48,184 bases of DNA, taken from the NCBI RefSeq assembly GCF_000210075.1, contig NC_021017.1:3970819-4019002 (forward strand), written 5' to 3'. Shown here piece by piece: positions 1-9,677 of this stretch. Origin of the DNA: Bacteroides xylanisolvens XB1A (GTDB taxonomy: Bacteria; Bacteroidota; Bacteroidia; Bacteroidales; Bacteroidaceae). Numbering within the stretch: position 1 is the first letter of the stretch; every line of letters begins with the position of its first letter. The notes under the pieces were generated by a model. That model did no database searches and had not been told where the DNA came from. It saw only the letters and a program-made list of their open reading frames with translations. Both the position numbers and the translations under genes were made by a program.

Positions 1-3
1 TTC

Positions 4-1461
4 TTAATTCTTTTTCCAGAAACCGGAAGTGAAAAGCAATAATACTGTAAACAATTCCAAACGTCCCAAGAGCATTAAGAAAGAGAGTAGCCATTTGGCA
101 GCATCCGGCAGTTCACTCCATGAAAAGGCCGGGCCACATGTGCCGAGTCCCGGTCCCATATTGCCTATACTTGAGATCACTGTTCCGATTGATTCCAAAA
201 AACCTACTCCTAAGCCCATCATGACAAGTACACTGATAATCACAATGACTGCATACAAAAAGGTGAAAGCTAGTACGGTAGATTGTATTGAAGGGGAAAT
301 CACTTGCTTATTTACTCGTACCGGGAGCACGGCATTAGGGTGAAGAATATGCTTGAATTCGTTTTTTGCAACCTGAAGCAGAATAACCATACGAATACAT
401 TTGATACCTCCGGTTGTACTGCCGGCACAAGCTCCGATGATCATTACTATTACAAGACATCCCCAAAGGATAGAAGGCCATAGCATATAATCGGCAGTAG
501 CAAATCCCGTAGAAGTTTGCAAGGAGATCACTTGGAATAGTGATTTGCGGAACGCTTCTTCTATGGAGATAGAAGAAGTCTGATGGAGCCAGACGGCAAT
601 AAATATAGTAAAAAAAGAAACACACAAGAAATAGAATTTCAACTCTGCATCATGAATGAACTTTTTTATTTTTCCATTGAACATCAACAGTAATAGCGTG
701 AAGTTGATGCCCGAAAGAAACATGAAAGTAGAGATTACATAATCGATATAGGGTGAGTGATAATATTCAATACTCGCTTGTTTGGTAGAAAATCCACCGG
801 TGCTGGTAGTTGTGAAAGCATGACATATACTATCGAATACGCTCATACCGCCGAGTACTAATAGGACAATTAATGTTCCCGTCATTCCGGCATAAATACC
901 CCAAATCCATTTAGCGGTGATGCCAATGCGGGGATGCACTTTATCATGAGTAGGTCCACTGGCTTCTGCTGCAAACACCTGAATCCCACCCACACCGAAA
1001 ATCGGTAGAACGGCAATGGTGAAGAATACAATACCCAGACCACCTATCCATTGCGTCATAGCTCGCCAGAAAAGTATTCCATGAGGCATTGACTCTATAT
1101 TATTCAAGATAGTGGCACCAGTACTGCTGAACCCGGACATCGTTTCAAAAAATGCATCCGTGACACTTGGGATATACCCTCCTATATAATAAGGCAACAT
1201 TCCGAAAAGGGAAAAGGTGACCCATGCTGCACTGACTATGACATATCCATCACGGCGATTCAGGGAGTTTACTGCATCTTTTCCAATAGCGAGCAGCAGA
1301 ACCCCGATGCAGGCAGTGACGGCTGATGAAATCAGGAAGCTTTGCAAGTCGTTTTCTTTATAGAAAAGAGAGACCCCTCCACAACATAACAGCATGGCTG
1401 TTTCTATCAGAAGCAGAAAACCCAGAATCCGGAATATCATCTTCGAGTTAATCATAGACAA
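4..1461 (-). CDS. trkH: Trk-type potassium uptake membrane subunit TrkH
   Basis: Inner-membrane pore subunit of the Trk K+ uptake system, 485 aa, the usual TrkH length. The four selectivity-filter loops of the TrkH/TrkG/KtrB fold are visible: SSTGA near residue 112, TSTGGF near 219, TSTGF near 316 and NMGPGLG near 434, each between hydrophobic helices. It is the last gene of the minus-strand run dxs-trkA-trkH, 33 nt after trkA, so it should work with the NAD-binding gating subunit next door. Two starts are possible, M1 and M3 (MINSKMIF). The stop lies 4 nt from the window edge, so the gene is complete. Confident assignment from motifs; the ion preference is inferred from the family. Confidence 0.95.
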   Translation of the reverse strand: MSMINSKMIFRILGFLLLIETAMLLCCGGVSLFYKENDLQSFLISSAVTACIGVLLLAIGKDAVNSLNRRDGYVIVSAAWVTFSLFGMLPYYIGGYIPSVTDAFFETMSGFSSTGATILNNIESMPHGILFWRAMTQWIGGLGIVFFTIAVLPIFGVGGIQVFAAEASGPTHDKVHPRIGITAKWIWGIYAGMTGTLIVLLVLGGMSVFDSICHAFTTTSTGGFSTKQASIEYYHSPYIDYVISTFMFLSGINFTLLLLMFNGKIKKFIHDAELKFYFLCVSFFTIFIAVWLHQTSSISIEEAFRKSLFQVISLQTSTGFATADYMLWPSILWGCLVIVMIIGACAGSTTGGIKCIRMVILLQVAKNEFKHILHPNAVLPVRVNKQVISPSIQSTVLAFTFLYAVIVIISVLVMMGLGVGFLESIGTVISSIGNMGPGLGTCGPAFSWSELPDAAKWLLSFLMLLGRLELFTVLLLFTSGFWKKN

Positions 1462-1494
1462 GTAATTTATTAAATAATACTTGATACTTAATAC

Positions 1495-2835
1495 TTAGTT
1501 AAAGAACTTCTCAATCTTTTTAATCATCATGCTTAGGCAGAATACGACTACATGGTCGCCGGGGAGGATTTGCGTATCACCTGTCACCAGGATACCTTCT
1601 CCGTTACGGATCATTCCTCCGATGGTAGTACCTTTTGGAAGTCCTAGGTCTTTAATCAGGTGTTTGGTTATTTTAGCTCCTTCCGGTACGGTGAATTCTG
1701 CAACGTCCGCATTGGCAAAAGTCAGGCATTTCACATTAGAAACGTCGGCATCCAGCATCATTTGGTAGATGTGGCTGGCAGCAATCATTTTTTTATTGAT
1801 AACCGTGCCGATGTCGAGACTCTCTGCCATACCGATATAGTCGATGTTCTCCACTTCTGCTACCGTTTTTTCCACTCCCATACGTTTGGCGGCGAGACAG
1901 GCCAGGATATTCGTTTCCGAGTTGCCGGTCAAGGCTACAAATGCTTCGGTATTTTTTAGCCCTTCTTCGATAAGCAGATCCATGTCACGACCGTCTCCGT
2001 TGATAATCATTGTCTTATCATCCAGTAGTTCTGTCAGACGGTTGCAACGGTTCAGGTCATTATCCACTATTTTCACCTGCATATAGTCCGGCACATATTG
2101 TGCGGTACGGACTGCGATACGGCTACCTCCCATAATCATTACATTGCGTACGTCGGCATAGTCTTCTTTGCCGGCTATCTTACGTATGTAAGGAATGTAT
2201 TTGCGGGTAGTGGTGAAATAAACAATGTCATGCAATTTAATAACATCGTCTCCACGAGGGATAATCGTTTCCGTTCCGCGTTTGATGGCTACTACGTGAT
2301 AAGGAATGTTGGGACCGCCTAGCTGATGCAGCGGTATATTCAGGATTTCAGCCTTTTCGCGCATCTTCGTACCAATCAGAACCAGAGAACCTCCACAGAA
2401 CTCCCACCATTGGCGTACCCAGCTCATACGCATGGAGGATACGATTTCTTTAGCAGCCAGCATTTCCGGGTAAATCAGAGAATCTACTCCCAGTTTCTGG
2501 AAAAACTCTTTATTTTTAGGCAGAAGATATTCATAGTTGTCGATACGCGCCACTGTTTTTTTAGCTCCCAGGTTGGTGGCCAGCATACAGGCAGTCATGT
2601 TGCGACTTTCGTCCGGTGTGACTGCGATAAAAAGGTCGGCTTCTTTGACGCCTACTTCTTTCAATCCGGAGATGGAAGAAGGAGAAGCGGCAACAGTCAG
2701 CAAGTCAAAATTGGCGCTAAGAGCACTTAGTTTCTCTTCGTTATCATCCATCAAGATAATGTCTTGCTTCTCGCGCGATAACAGCTTGGCCAAATGGGTG
2801 CCCACGTTGCCGGCACCGGCAATAATAATCTTCAT
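1495..2835 (-). CDS. trkA: Trk system potassium uptake protein TrkA
   Basis: Cytoplasmic regulatory subunit that binds NAD(H) and gates TrkH. The 446 aa contain two RCK modules in tandem: the first Rossmann glycine motif GAGNVG at residues 6-11 with the acidic end of beta-2 at about D30, and a second nucleotide-binding repeat starting near residue 232 (MIMGGSRIA). RCK_C segments follow each at about 145-220 and 365-446. This duplicated layout is typical of TrkA rather than single-RCK KtrA. It starts one base after the dxs stop codon, so it is almost certainly co-transcribed and translationally coupled with dxs, an unexpected functional partner. Confidence 0.95.
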   Translation of the reverse strand: MKIIIAGAGNVGTHLAKLLSREKQDIILMDDNEEKLSALSANFDLLTVAASPSSISGLKEVGVKEADLFIAVTPDESRNMTACMLATNLGAKKTVARIDNYEYLLPKNKEFFQKLGVDSLIYPEMLAAKEIVSSMRMSWVRQWWEFCGGSLVLIGTKMREKAEILNIPLHQLGGPNIPYHVVAIKRGTETIIPRGDDVIKLHDIVYFTTTRKYIPYIRKIAGKEDYADVRNVMIMGGSRIAVRTAQYVPDYMQVKIVDNDLNRCNRLTELLDDKTMIINGDGRDMDLLIEEGLKNTEAFVALTGNSETNILACLAAKRMGVEKTVAEVENIDYIGMAESLDIGTVINKKMIAASHIYQMMLDADVSNVKCLTFANADVAEFTVPEGAKITKHLIKDLGLPKGTTIGGMIRNGEGILVTGDTQILPGDHVVVFCLSMMIKKIEKFFN

Positions 2836-2836
2836 G

Positions 2837-4741
2837 TCAATTGATAAATTCTTTTATTTTAGTCAGAATCCCTTCTTCATCCATGCCGCACAGTTGATAC
2901 AGTTCGGCAACTGATCCATGCTCTACAAATAGGTTAGGGATACCGATACGCTTCACGGTCGGTTTGTATTCGTTGTCTGCCATAAATTCAAGGATAGCAC
3001 TACCCATCCCGCCTTTGATAATCCCGTCTTCAATAGTCAGGACATGTTGGAATTTCTGTCCTATTTCATGTAGCAGTTCTTCATCCAGCGGTTTCAGGAA
3101 TCGTAGGTCGTAATGGGCGATAGACAGATTTAAATCAGCTTCTGCCCGGGTGATGGCGCGGGCAGCTATGTTTCCTATCGGTCCGATAGTAATCACTGCA
3201 AGGTCATTACCTTCTTTCAGTTTCCGTCCTTTTCCTACCGGAATTTCTTCCAACGGACATTTCCAGTTCACCAATACACCGCGTCCACGGGGGTAACGGA
3301 TCACGAACGGTCCCTTGTCCGGCAATTGTGCCGTATACATCAGGCGACGTAATTCCTGTTCGTCCATGGGGGAGCTGATAGTCAGATTAGGGATCGGACG
3401 TAAACATGCCATGTCAAAAGCTCCGTGATGAGTGGGACCGTCTTCGCCAACCAGTCCGGCGCGGTCGAGACACAAAACAACAGGAAGATTCTGAATCGCT
3501 ACGTCGTGGATGATATTGTCATGTGCCCGTTGCATAAAAGAAGAATAGATATTGCAGAACGGTTGCAGCCCGTCTTTTGCCATTCCTCCGGAGAAGGTAA
3601 CTGCATGTCCTTCGGCAATACCGACATCGAAAGCACGTTTCGGCATTTTTTCCATCAATATATTCATCGAACAGCCGCTGGGCATGGCGGGAGTGACACC
3701 GACAATCTTCGGGTTGGCTTCGGCAAGTTCCACCAGTGTATTTCCGAATACGTCCTGGAAAAGCGGGGGCATTCCTTCGGTGTTGGCAATGAAACGTTCG
3801 CCGGTGACGGGATCGAATTTGCCGGGAGCATGCCATTCGGTGGCGTGCTTCTCTGCCGGTCCGAATCCTTTTCCTTTGATAGTATGCAGATGCAGGATTT
3901 TAGGTCCTTGCATATCTTTGATGTCACGTAATACTCTTGCCAGGTTCTTTACGTCGTGTCCGTCTATCGGACCGAAGTAACGGATATTCATCCCTTCAAA
4001 AATATTTTGTTGCTGGGCCGCCATTGATTTCAGGCTATTTCCGAAACGGATGAGCGCTTTGCGGCGTTCTTCGTTTAAAATGCCAAGCTTGAACAACATA
4101 CGCGAGAGCTTGAAACGTAGCTGATTATAGCGGTTAGAAGTTGTCAGGTTGAAAAGATACTGCTTCATGCCTCCTACGCTGCGGTCGATTGCCATATCAT
4201 TGTCATTCAGGATAATGAGCAGGTTGTTCGACGTGGCAGATGCGTTGTTCAGTCCTTCAAAAGCCAGTCCGCCACTCATTGATCCGTCGCCGATAATGGC
4301 TACTACATGGCGTTTGGCGTCTCCTTTCCGGGCGGCTGCGACAGCCATACCGAGAGCGGCAGAAATCGAATTGGAAGCGTGCCCGCACGTGAAAGTATCA
4401 TATTCACTTTCTTCCGGAGACGGGAAAGGGCGGATTCCTCCGAGTTTCCTGTTTGTGGAAAATGCTTCACGGCGTCCTGTCAGAATTTTGTGGCCGTATG
4501 CCTGATGTCCCACGTCCCATACAATACGGTCGTATGGTGTATTGTAGACGTAGTGCAGAGCTACGGTTAGTTCCACGGTTCCCAGGCTGGCGGCGAAGTG
4601 TCCGGGGTTGCAGCAGAGTTCTTTAATAATGTCTTGCCTTAGTTCACCGCATACTTCCGGCAGTTGCTCTACGGTTAGTTTACGTAGGTCTTCGGGGTAA
4701 TTGATGGAGTTTAACAAGTTATATGTTGGTTCACTATTCAT
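2837..4741 (-). CDS. dxs: 1-deoxy-D-xylulose-5-phosphate synthase
   Basis: Condenses pyruvate and glyceraldehyde 3-phosphate to DXP using thiamine diphosphate, the first step of the MEP isoprenoid pathway and a source of precursor for thiamine and pyridoxal phosphate. 634 aa from the chosen ATG ([10 protein letters not shown]), matching the family. Visible motifs: [10 protein letters not shown] with the substrate-site His at residue 79, the TPP/Mg motif GDGSMSGG at 151-158, and the transketolase pyrimidine-domain segment [18 protein letters not shown]. The frame is open 71 codons further upstream, but that stretch is basic and low-complexity and includes the predicted promoter, so 4741 is the better start. 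First gene of the dxs-trkA-trkH unit. Confidence 0.95.
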   Translation of the reverse strand: MNSEPTYNLLNSINYPEDLRKLTVEQLPEVCGELRQDIIKELCCNPGHFAASLGTVELTVALHYVYNTPYDRIVWDVGHQAYGHKILTGRREAFSTNRKLGGIRPFPSPEESEYDTFTCGHASNSISAALGMAVAAARKGDAKRHVVAIIGDGSMSGGLAFEGLNNASATSNNLLIILNDNDMAIDRSVGGMKQYLFNLTTSNRYNQLRFKLSRMLFKLGILNEERRKALIRFGNSLKSMAAQQQNIFEGMNIRYFGPIDGHDVKNLARVLRDIKDMQGPKILHLHTIKGKGFGPAEKHATEWHAPGKFDPVTGERFIANTEGMPPLFQDVFGNTLVELAEANPKIVGVTPAMPSGCSMNILMEKMPKRAFDVGIAEGHAVTFSGGMAKDGLQPFCNIYSSFMQRAHDNIIHDVAIQNLPVVLCLDRAGLVGEDGPTHHGAFDMACLRPIPNLTISSPMDEQELRRLMYTAQLPDKGPFVIRYPRGRGVLVNWKCPLEEIPVGKGRKLKEGNDLAVITIGPIGNIAARAITRAEADLNLSIAHYDLRFLKPLDEELLHEIGQKFQHVLTIEDGIIKGGMGSAILEFMADNEYKPTVKRIGIPNLFVEHGSVAELYQLCGMDEEGILTKIKEFIN

Positions 4742-4760
4742 GATTCTAGGAAATTTAGTG

Positions 4761-4768
4761 CAAAAATA
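4761..4768 (-). promoter_or_regulatory. Predicted -7 box of the dxs-trkA-trkH operon
   Basis: Minus-strand TATTTTTG matches the Bacteroides -7 consensus TAnnTTTG exactly and sits 19 nt upstream of the dxs ATG, implying a leader of about 15 nt. No good TTTG -33 element is visible at the expected distance. Confidence 0.55.
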
Positions 4769-4897
4769 CGAAAAGAAAGTATATTCGACCTCCTTTTTTT
4801 TATAAAATCTTATCCGGTATAAAGCCGTATCTGTTTTTCTATGCTTCTTAAGATTATTGAATCGTGAGGAAAAAGAGGGCGGAAATAGTTTTTTGAT

Positions 4898-4905
4898 TAC
4901 TTTTG
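4898..4905 (+). promoter_or_regulatory. Predicted -7 box for the GSCFA gene and murF-alr
   Basis: TACTTTTG matches TAnnTTTG. Transcription would begin near 4911, which rules out the more upstream in-frame starts (TTG 4903, ATG 4909) of the GSCFA gene. It is divergent from the dxs promoter in the same 200-bp gap. Confidence 0.55.
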
Positions 4906-4938
4906 CACATGAAACGTAATGAAATGATGGAAAATCGT

Positions 4939-5928
4939 ATGAACTTTCAAACATCTGTAGAATTACCTGCCGGGATGCCGTCGGTCAGTCATGCAGATCA
5001 TATTCTTCTGATGGGGTCCTGTTTTGCGGAAAATATCGGGCGACAATTAATGGATGCCGGATTTCAACTGGACCTGAATCCTTTTGGTATTCTTTATAAT
5101 CCTTTATCCGTCTCATCTGCTTTGAGGGAGATTATAAGAAATAAGGAATACAATAAACAAGATCTGTTTGCCTACAAAGATTTATGGCATAGCCCGATGC
5201 ATCATGGCTCTTTTTCTGCTTTTACGCCCGAAGAGACATTGCATACCATAAATTCACGTCTTCACCATGCTTATAAAAAACTGCCGGAATTGAACTGGCT
5301 GATGGTGACAATGGGAACTGCTTACGTTTATAAACAAAAGGAGAGTGGACAAGTGGTAGCTAATTGCCATCAATTGCCGGAGAGTCACTTTTTGCGTTAC
5401 CGGCTGTCTGTTGAAGAAATTGTAGAAGATTATACAGCACTCATCACCGAAATGTCAGCCCTGAATCCGGATCTGAAATGGCTGTTTACAGTCAGCCCGA
5501 TCCGTCATATACGCGACGGGATGCACGCCAACCAGTTAAGCAAATCGACTCTGCTGCTCGCCATCGACCGATTGCAACAACTGTTCCCGGAGCGAGTGTT
5601 CTATTTCCCCTCTTATGAAATCATATTGGACGAATTACGTGATTATCGCTTCTATGCCGACGACATGTTGCATCCGTCTCCTTTGGCGATTCGTTACCTG
5701 TGGGAACGCTTCTCCGAAACCTTCTTTTCTTCTGAAACAAAGCAGGTTATCGTATCTGTGCAAGACATCCGCCGGGACTTGGCGCACAAACCCTTTCATC
5801 CCGAGTCAGAGGCGTATCAACGCTTTTTAGGACAAATAGTGTTAAAAATAGAACGACTTATCGGAAAATACCCGTACTTAGATTTTCAAAAAGAAACAGA
5901 ACTATGTCATATGCGATTGAATCCATAG
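4939..5928 (+). CDS. GSCFA domain protein
   Basis: Contains the signature that names the GSCFA family (PF08885), [10 protein letters not shown], close to the N-terminus, followed by conserved blocks such as NPFGILYNP and FTVSPIRH. The family is SGNH/GDSL-hydrolase-like (the S of GSCFA in the nucleophile position); its substrate is not established. About 329 aa from ATG 4939 ([10 protein letters not shown]); ATG 4924, 4927 and 4909 are in frame, but the promoter at 4898-4905 favours a downstream start. No signal peptide, so cytoplasmic. The last 25 nt overlap the start of murF-alr, implying translational coupling and perhaps a link to envelope metabolism, which is inference only. Confidence 0.85.
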   Translation: MNFQTSVELPAGMPSVSHADHILLMGSCFAENIGRQLMDAGFQLDLNPFGILYNPLSVSSALREIIRNKEYNKQDLFAYKDLWHSPMHHGSFSAFTPEETLHTINSRLHHAYKKLPELNWLMVTMGTAYVYKQKESGQVVANCHQLPESHFLRYRLSVEEIVEDYTALITEMSALNPDLKWLFTVSPIRHIRDGMHANQLSKSTLLLAIDRLQQLFPERVFYFPSYEIILDELRDYRFYADDMLHPSPLAIRYLWERFSETFFSSETKQVIVSVQDIRRDLAHKPFHPESEAYQRFLGQIVLKIERLIGKYPYLDFQKETELCHMRLNP

Positions 5929-8444
5929 CCAAAAGTATCGGTGCCCGCCGTGTGGGCAAACATAAAGCGACTATTGATTGGCTGCTAACAGACAGCCGCT
6001 CTTTGAGTTTTCCGGAAGAAACTCTTTTTTTTGCTTTAACTACCAAACGAAACAGCGGAGCCCGTTATATCCCCGATTTATATGACCGGGGCGTACGTAA
6101 TTTTGTAATTACGGAAGAAGACTTTAAAGAAGTTGAGAATGGAGAGTTGAGAGTTGAGAGTTCTATGCAGCATGATGGTGCGCAGCCCACTCTCAATTCT
6201 CAACTCTCAACTCTCAACTTCCTCATCGTTCCCAATCCTCTGAAAGCTTTGCAGAAGCTTGCTGAAACACATCGTGATAAATTTAAAATCCCTGTGATTG
6301 GTATCACCGGCAGTAATGGAAAAACCATTGTGAAGGAGTGGTTGCATCAGTTACTTAGCCCGGATCGTTGCATCGTTCGTTCTCCACGCAGTTATAATTC
6401 GCAGATCGGAGTCCCACTTTCTGTGTGGCAACTTTCTGAAGAAGCCGAACTGGGTATTTTCGAAGCCGGCATTTCCGAGATGGGGGAGATGGGAGCTTTG
6501 AAACGAATGATTAAGCCTACCATTGGTATTCTGACCAATATCGGTGGTGCCCATCAGGAAAACTTCTTCTCCTTGCAGGAGAAATGCATGGAAAAGCTGA
6601 CGCTTTTCAAAGACTGTGATGTCGTGATTTACAACGGTGATAACGAGTTAATCAGTAATTGTGTCGCAAAATCAATGCTGACGGCGCGTGAGATTGCCTG
6701 GAGCCGTACCGACATTGAACGCCCGTTGTATATTAGCCGTGTGACCAAGAAAGAAGATCATACCGTTATATCTTATCGTTATCTGGAGATGGATAATACT
6801 TTCTGTATTCCTTTCATCGATGACGCTTCCATTGAAAATGCACTGAATTGTCTGGCAGCTTGTCTTTACCTGATGACACCTGCCGACCAGATAACCGAGC
6901 GGATGGCCCGTCTCGAACCGATTGCCATGCGTCTGGAGGTGAAAGAAGGGAAGAATAACTGTGTACTGATTAATGATAGCTACAATTCAGACCTGGCATC
7001 ATTGGATATTGCTCTCGATTTCCTTGTACGCCGCTCGGAAAAGAAAGGCTTGAAACGGACGCTTATCCTGTCGGATATACTGGAAACCGGACAAAGTACC
7101 GCTACGCTTTATCGGCGTGTAGCACAATTGGTACAGAGCAAAGGGATTAATAAACTGATTGGAGTAGGGCAGGAGATATCTTCTTGTTCCGCCCGTTTTA
7201 ATGATGATCTCGAACGCTATTTCTTTCCTAACACAGAAGCACTCCTTGCATCCAATATACTCAAATCGCTTCATTCGGAAGTGATTTTGGTGAAAGGTTC
7301 CCGCGTGTTCAACTTTGATTTGGTATCCGAAGCCCTCGAATTGAAGGTGCATGAAACCATTCTTGAAGTAAATCTCGGGGCGATGGTAGCCAACTTGAAC
7401 CATTACCGTTCTATGCTTCGCCATCCGGAAACAAAGATGATCTGTATGGTGAAAGCATCAGCTTACGGAGCCGGTTCGTATGAAATTGCCAAGAGTTTGC
7501 AGGAACACCATGTCGATTATCTGGCTGTAGCCGTTGCTGACGAAGGTTCCGAACTCCGCAAGGCAGGCATTACCGCCTCTATTATCATTATGGACCCGGA
7601 ACTTACCGCATTCAAAACCATGTTTGATTATAAACTGGAACCGGAAGTCTATAATTTCCATCTGCTCGACGCACTTATCAAAGCTGCGGAGAAAGAAGGA
7701 ATCACCAACTTCCCCATTCATGTGAAACTTGATACAGGTATGCACCGTTTGGGCTTTGCGGTAGAGGATATTCCATTGCTTATCCGTCGACTGAAGAATC
7801 AGAGCGCGGTGATTCCCCGTTCGGTATTCTCTCATTTTGTAGGAAGTGATTCGTCACAGTTCGACGCTTTCACCCGCGGACAGATTGAATTGTTCGAGAA
7901 AGGTTCGCAAGAATTGCAGGCCGCCTTCTCTCATAAGATTCTCCGTCATATCTGTAATACGGCAGGAATCGAACGTTTCCCCGAAGCACAGTACGATATG
8001 GTGCGCTTGGGAATCGGACTTTATGGAGTCAGCCCGATAGACAATTCGATAATACATAATGTAAGTACGCTCAAGACTACCATCCTTCAGATCCGGGATG
8101 TTCCTCAAGAAGATACGGTAGGATATAGCCGGATGGGGCATTTGGTACGCCCTTCACGCATTGCAGCTATTCCTATCGGTTATGCGGATGGACTGAACCG
8201 CCACTTGGGACGCGGCAACGCCTATTGCCTGGTGAACGGAAAGAAAGCTCCTTATGTAGGGAATATCTGTATGGACGTTTGCATGATCGATGTGACGGAT
8301 ATTGATTGTCGGGAAGGCGATCAGGCTATCATCTTCGGTGATGATCTGCCGATTACGGTGTTGTCCGATAAGCTGGAAACGATTCCTTATGAAGTGTTGA
8401 CAAGTATATCGACACGGGTGAAACGGGTATATTATCAGGATTAA
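5904..8444 (+). CDS. murF-alr: MurF-alanine racemase fusion (UDP-MurNAc-tripeptide:D-Ala-D-Ala ligase / Alr)
   Basis: 846-aa bifunctional cell-wall enzyme. Residues 1-480 are MurF, the ATP-dependent ligase adding D-Ala-D-Ala to UDP-MurNAc-tripeptide, with the P-loop GITGSNGKT at 133-141 and the Mur-ligase segment NDSYNSDLAS near 357. Residues about 482-846 are a PLP-dependent alanine racemase: MVKASAYGAG places the Schiff-base lysine at K517, and GYADG and ICMDVCMIDV are typical later motifs. Racemase and ligase act on connected steps (L-Ala to D-Ala, then D-Ala-D-Ala addition), and the fusion is known across Bacteroidota. Oddity: residues 77-105 in the MurF N-terminal domain are encoded by a hairpin DNA repeat inserted in frame (6131-6220). 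The start overlaps the GSCFA gene by 25 nt. Confidence 0.95.
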   Translation: MSYAIESIAKSIGARRVGKHKATIDWLLTDSRSLSFPEETLFFALTTKRNSGARYIPDLYDRGVRNFVITEEDFKEVENGELRVESSMQHDGAQPTLNSQLSTLNFLIVPNPLKALQKLAETHRDKFKIPVIGITGSNGKTIVKEWLHQLLSPDRCIVRSPRSYNSQIGVPLSVWQLSEEAELGIFEAGISEMGEMGALKRMIKPTIGILTNIGGAHQENFFSLQEKCMEKLTLFKDCDVVIYNGDNELISNCVAKSMLTAREIAWSRTDIERPLYISRVTKKEDHTVISYRYLEMDNTFCIPFIDDASIENALNCLAACLYLMTPADQITERMARLEPIAMRLEVKEGKNNCVLINDSYNSDLASLDIALDFLVRRSEKKGLKRTLILSDILETGQSTATLYRRVAQLVQSKGINKLIGVGQEISSCSARFNDDLERYFFPNTEALLASNILKSLHSEVILVKGSRVFNFDLVSEALELKVHETILEVNLGAMVANLNHYRSMLRHPETKMICMVKASAYGAGSYEIAKSLQEHHVDYLAVAVADEGSELRKAGITASIIIMDPELTAFKTMFDYKLEPEVYNFHLLDALIKAAEKEGITNFPIHVKLDTGMHRLGFAVEDIPLLIRRLKNQSAVIPRSVFSHFVGSDSSQFDAFTRGQIELFEKGSQELQAAFSHKILRHICNTAGIERFPEAQYDMVRLGIGLYGVSPIDNSIIHNVSTLKTTILQIRDVPQEDTVGYSRMGHLVRPSRIAAIPIGYADGLNRHLGRGNAYCLVNGKKAPYVGNICMDVCMIDVTDIDCREGDQAIIFGDDLPITVLSDKLETIPYEVLTSISTRVKRVYYQD
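6131..6220. repeat. In-frame inverted repeat inside murF
   Basis: Left arm 6131-6161 and right arm 6189-6219 are 31-nt reverse complements with three mismatches, separated by a 27-nt loop. Each arm is itself built from 7-nt GAGAGTT-type units (GAGTTGAGAGTTGAGAG). It is translated in frame as about 29 residues (E-N-G-E-L-R-V-E ... L-N-S-Q-L-S-T-L-N) between NFVITEEDFKE and NFLIVPNPLKAL of the MurF N-terminal domain. The composition is unlike the flanking gene, consistent with insertion of a mobile repeat. Confidence 0.85.
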
Positions 8445-8550
8445 TTCACCACAGATTACACGGATTCACACAGATTGAAGAGAATATATAGTAGCAATAA
8501 ATCGAAAGATAAGCTATAAATCTGTGTGAATCCGTGTAATCTGTGGTGAA
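8445..8550. repeat. Perfect 32-bp inverted repeat after murF-alr
   Basis: Arms 8445-8476 and 8519-8550 are exact reverse complements over 32 nt, with a 42-nt AT-rich spacer. The left arm begins at the base after the murF-alr stop codon and the right arm ends 6 nt before the tatA promoter. The arm contains CACAGATTACACGGATT, related to the repeat at 15271-15347. Transcribed, it would form a very stable hairpin and may end the murF-alr message, but there is no terminal T-run, so a repeat element is the primary call. Confidence 0.85.
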
Positions 8551-8556
8551 AATGAT

Positions 8557-8564
8557 TATATTTG
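8557..8564 (+). promoter_or_regulatory. Predicted -7 box of the tatA-tatC-helicase operon
   Basis: TATATTTG matches TAnnTTTG, 37 nt upstream of the tatA ATG and immediately after the inverted repeat, so the three-gene unit appears to have its own promoter. Confidence 0.6.
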
Positions 8565-8601
8565 CAGCAACTATTAAAAACCTCTTATATCAAATAAACT
8601 T

Positions 8602-8823
8602 ATGACAAACTTATTATTGTTAGGCTTTTTGCCCAGTGGTTCCGAATGGATTATTATCGCTTTGGTTATCCTTCTTCTTTTTGGTGGAAAGAAAATTCCT
8701 GAACTGATGCGCGGGTTAGGCAAAGGCGTAAAGAGCTTCAAAGACGGTGTAAACGAAGCGAAAGATGAAATAAACAAGGCTAAAGACGAGTTGGACAAAC
8801 CTGTAGATCCTTCTAAGAACTAA
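8602..8823 (+). CDS. tatA: Sec-independent translocase subunit TatA/E
   Basis: Small pore-forming subunit of the twin-arginine translocase, which exports folded proteins. 73 aa: a short N-terminus, one transmembrane helix ([14 protein letters not shown], residues 15-28), the invariant FG hinge (FGGKKIPEL), then an amphipathic helix and a charged tail rich in K, D and E. This is the canonical TatA/E layout. TatC follows 17 nt later and no tatB is present, the minimal TatAC arrangement found in many Bacteroidota. Confidence 0.93.
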   Translation: MTNLLLLGFLPSGSEWIIIALVILLLFGGKKIPELMRGLGKGVKSFKDGVNEAKDEINKAKDELDKPVDPSKN

Positions 8824-8840
8824 AAGAGCACAACATACGG

Positions 8841-9677
8841 ATGGCAGAAATGACCTTTTGGGATCATTTGGACGAACTGCGTAAGGTACTTTTTCGGGTA
8901 GTTGGAGTTTGGTTTGTATTGGCAATAGGCTATTTTATTGCTATGCCCTACCTCTTCGACCATGTAATACTTGCGCCTTGCCACAATGATTTCATATTCT
9001 ACGATTTATTACGGCATATCGGTAAAACATTTGATTTGACCGATGACTTCTTCACGCAACAATTTTATGTGAAGCTGGTCAATATCAACTTGGCTGCTCC
9101 TTTCTTTATTCACATGTCGACAGCATTTTGGATGTCGGTGGTGACGGCTATGCCTTATATCTTTTTTGAAATATGGCGTTTCATCAATCCCGCCCTTTAT
9201 CCGAATGAGAGAAAGGGCGTGCGTAAAGCATTGACTATCGGAACACTGATGTTCTTCATCGGTGTACTGTTGGGCTACTTTATGGTTTATCCGTTGACTC
9301 TCCGTTTCCTTTCTACTTATCAGTTGAGTTCGGAAGTGGAGAATATCCTGTCGCTCAATTCTTATATCGACAATTTTATGATGCTGATTCTCTGCATGGG
9401 ATTGGCTTTTGAACTTCCATTGGTTACATGGTTGCTTTCTTTAATGGGAGTGGTCAACAAGTCCTTCCTGCGGAAATACCGCCGTCATGCGGTTGTCATC
9501 ATAGTGATAGCTGCTGCTATTATTACTCCGACGGGAGATCCGTTCACCTTGAGTGTTGTCGCTATTCCGCTTTATCTGTTGTACGAGATGAGTATTTTGA
9601 TGATAAAGGACAAGAAGAAAACAGAAGAGGAAGTTGAAGATGAAGCTGGAGATGAAGTTGCCCTGTCCGAAGAGTGA
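8841..9677 (+). CDS. tatC: Sec-independent translocase subunit TatC
   Basis: Membrane receptor of the Tat system that binds the twin-arginine signal. 278 aa with six predicted transmembrane segments; the N-terminal motif MTFWDHLDELRKVLFR is the TatC signature HLxELRxRL region. A further conserved block, FEIWRFINPALYPNERK, is the cytoplasmic loop involved in signal binding. The C-terminal tail is strongly acidic and overlaps the start of the downstream helicase gene in another reading frame. Confidence 0.95.
   Translation: MAEMTFWDHLDELRKVLFRVVGVWFVLAIGYFIAMPYLFDHVILAPCHNDFIFYDLLRHIGKTFDLTDDFFTQQFYVKLVNINLAAPFFIHMSTAFWMSVVTAMPYIFFEIWRFINPALYPNERKGVRKALTIGTLMFFIGVLLGYFMVYPLTLRFLSTYQLSSEVENILSLNSYIDNFMMLILCMGLAFELPLVTWLLSLMGVVNKSFLRKYRRHAVVIIVIAAAIITPTGDPFTLSVVAIPLYLLYEMSILMIKDKKKTEEEVEDEAGDEVALSEE

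Noticed and set aside
4742..4954. N-terminal extension of Dxs by 71 codons
   Set aside because: The extension is low-complexity and unlike the family N-terminus, and it overlaps both divergent promoter boxes.
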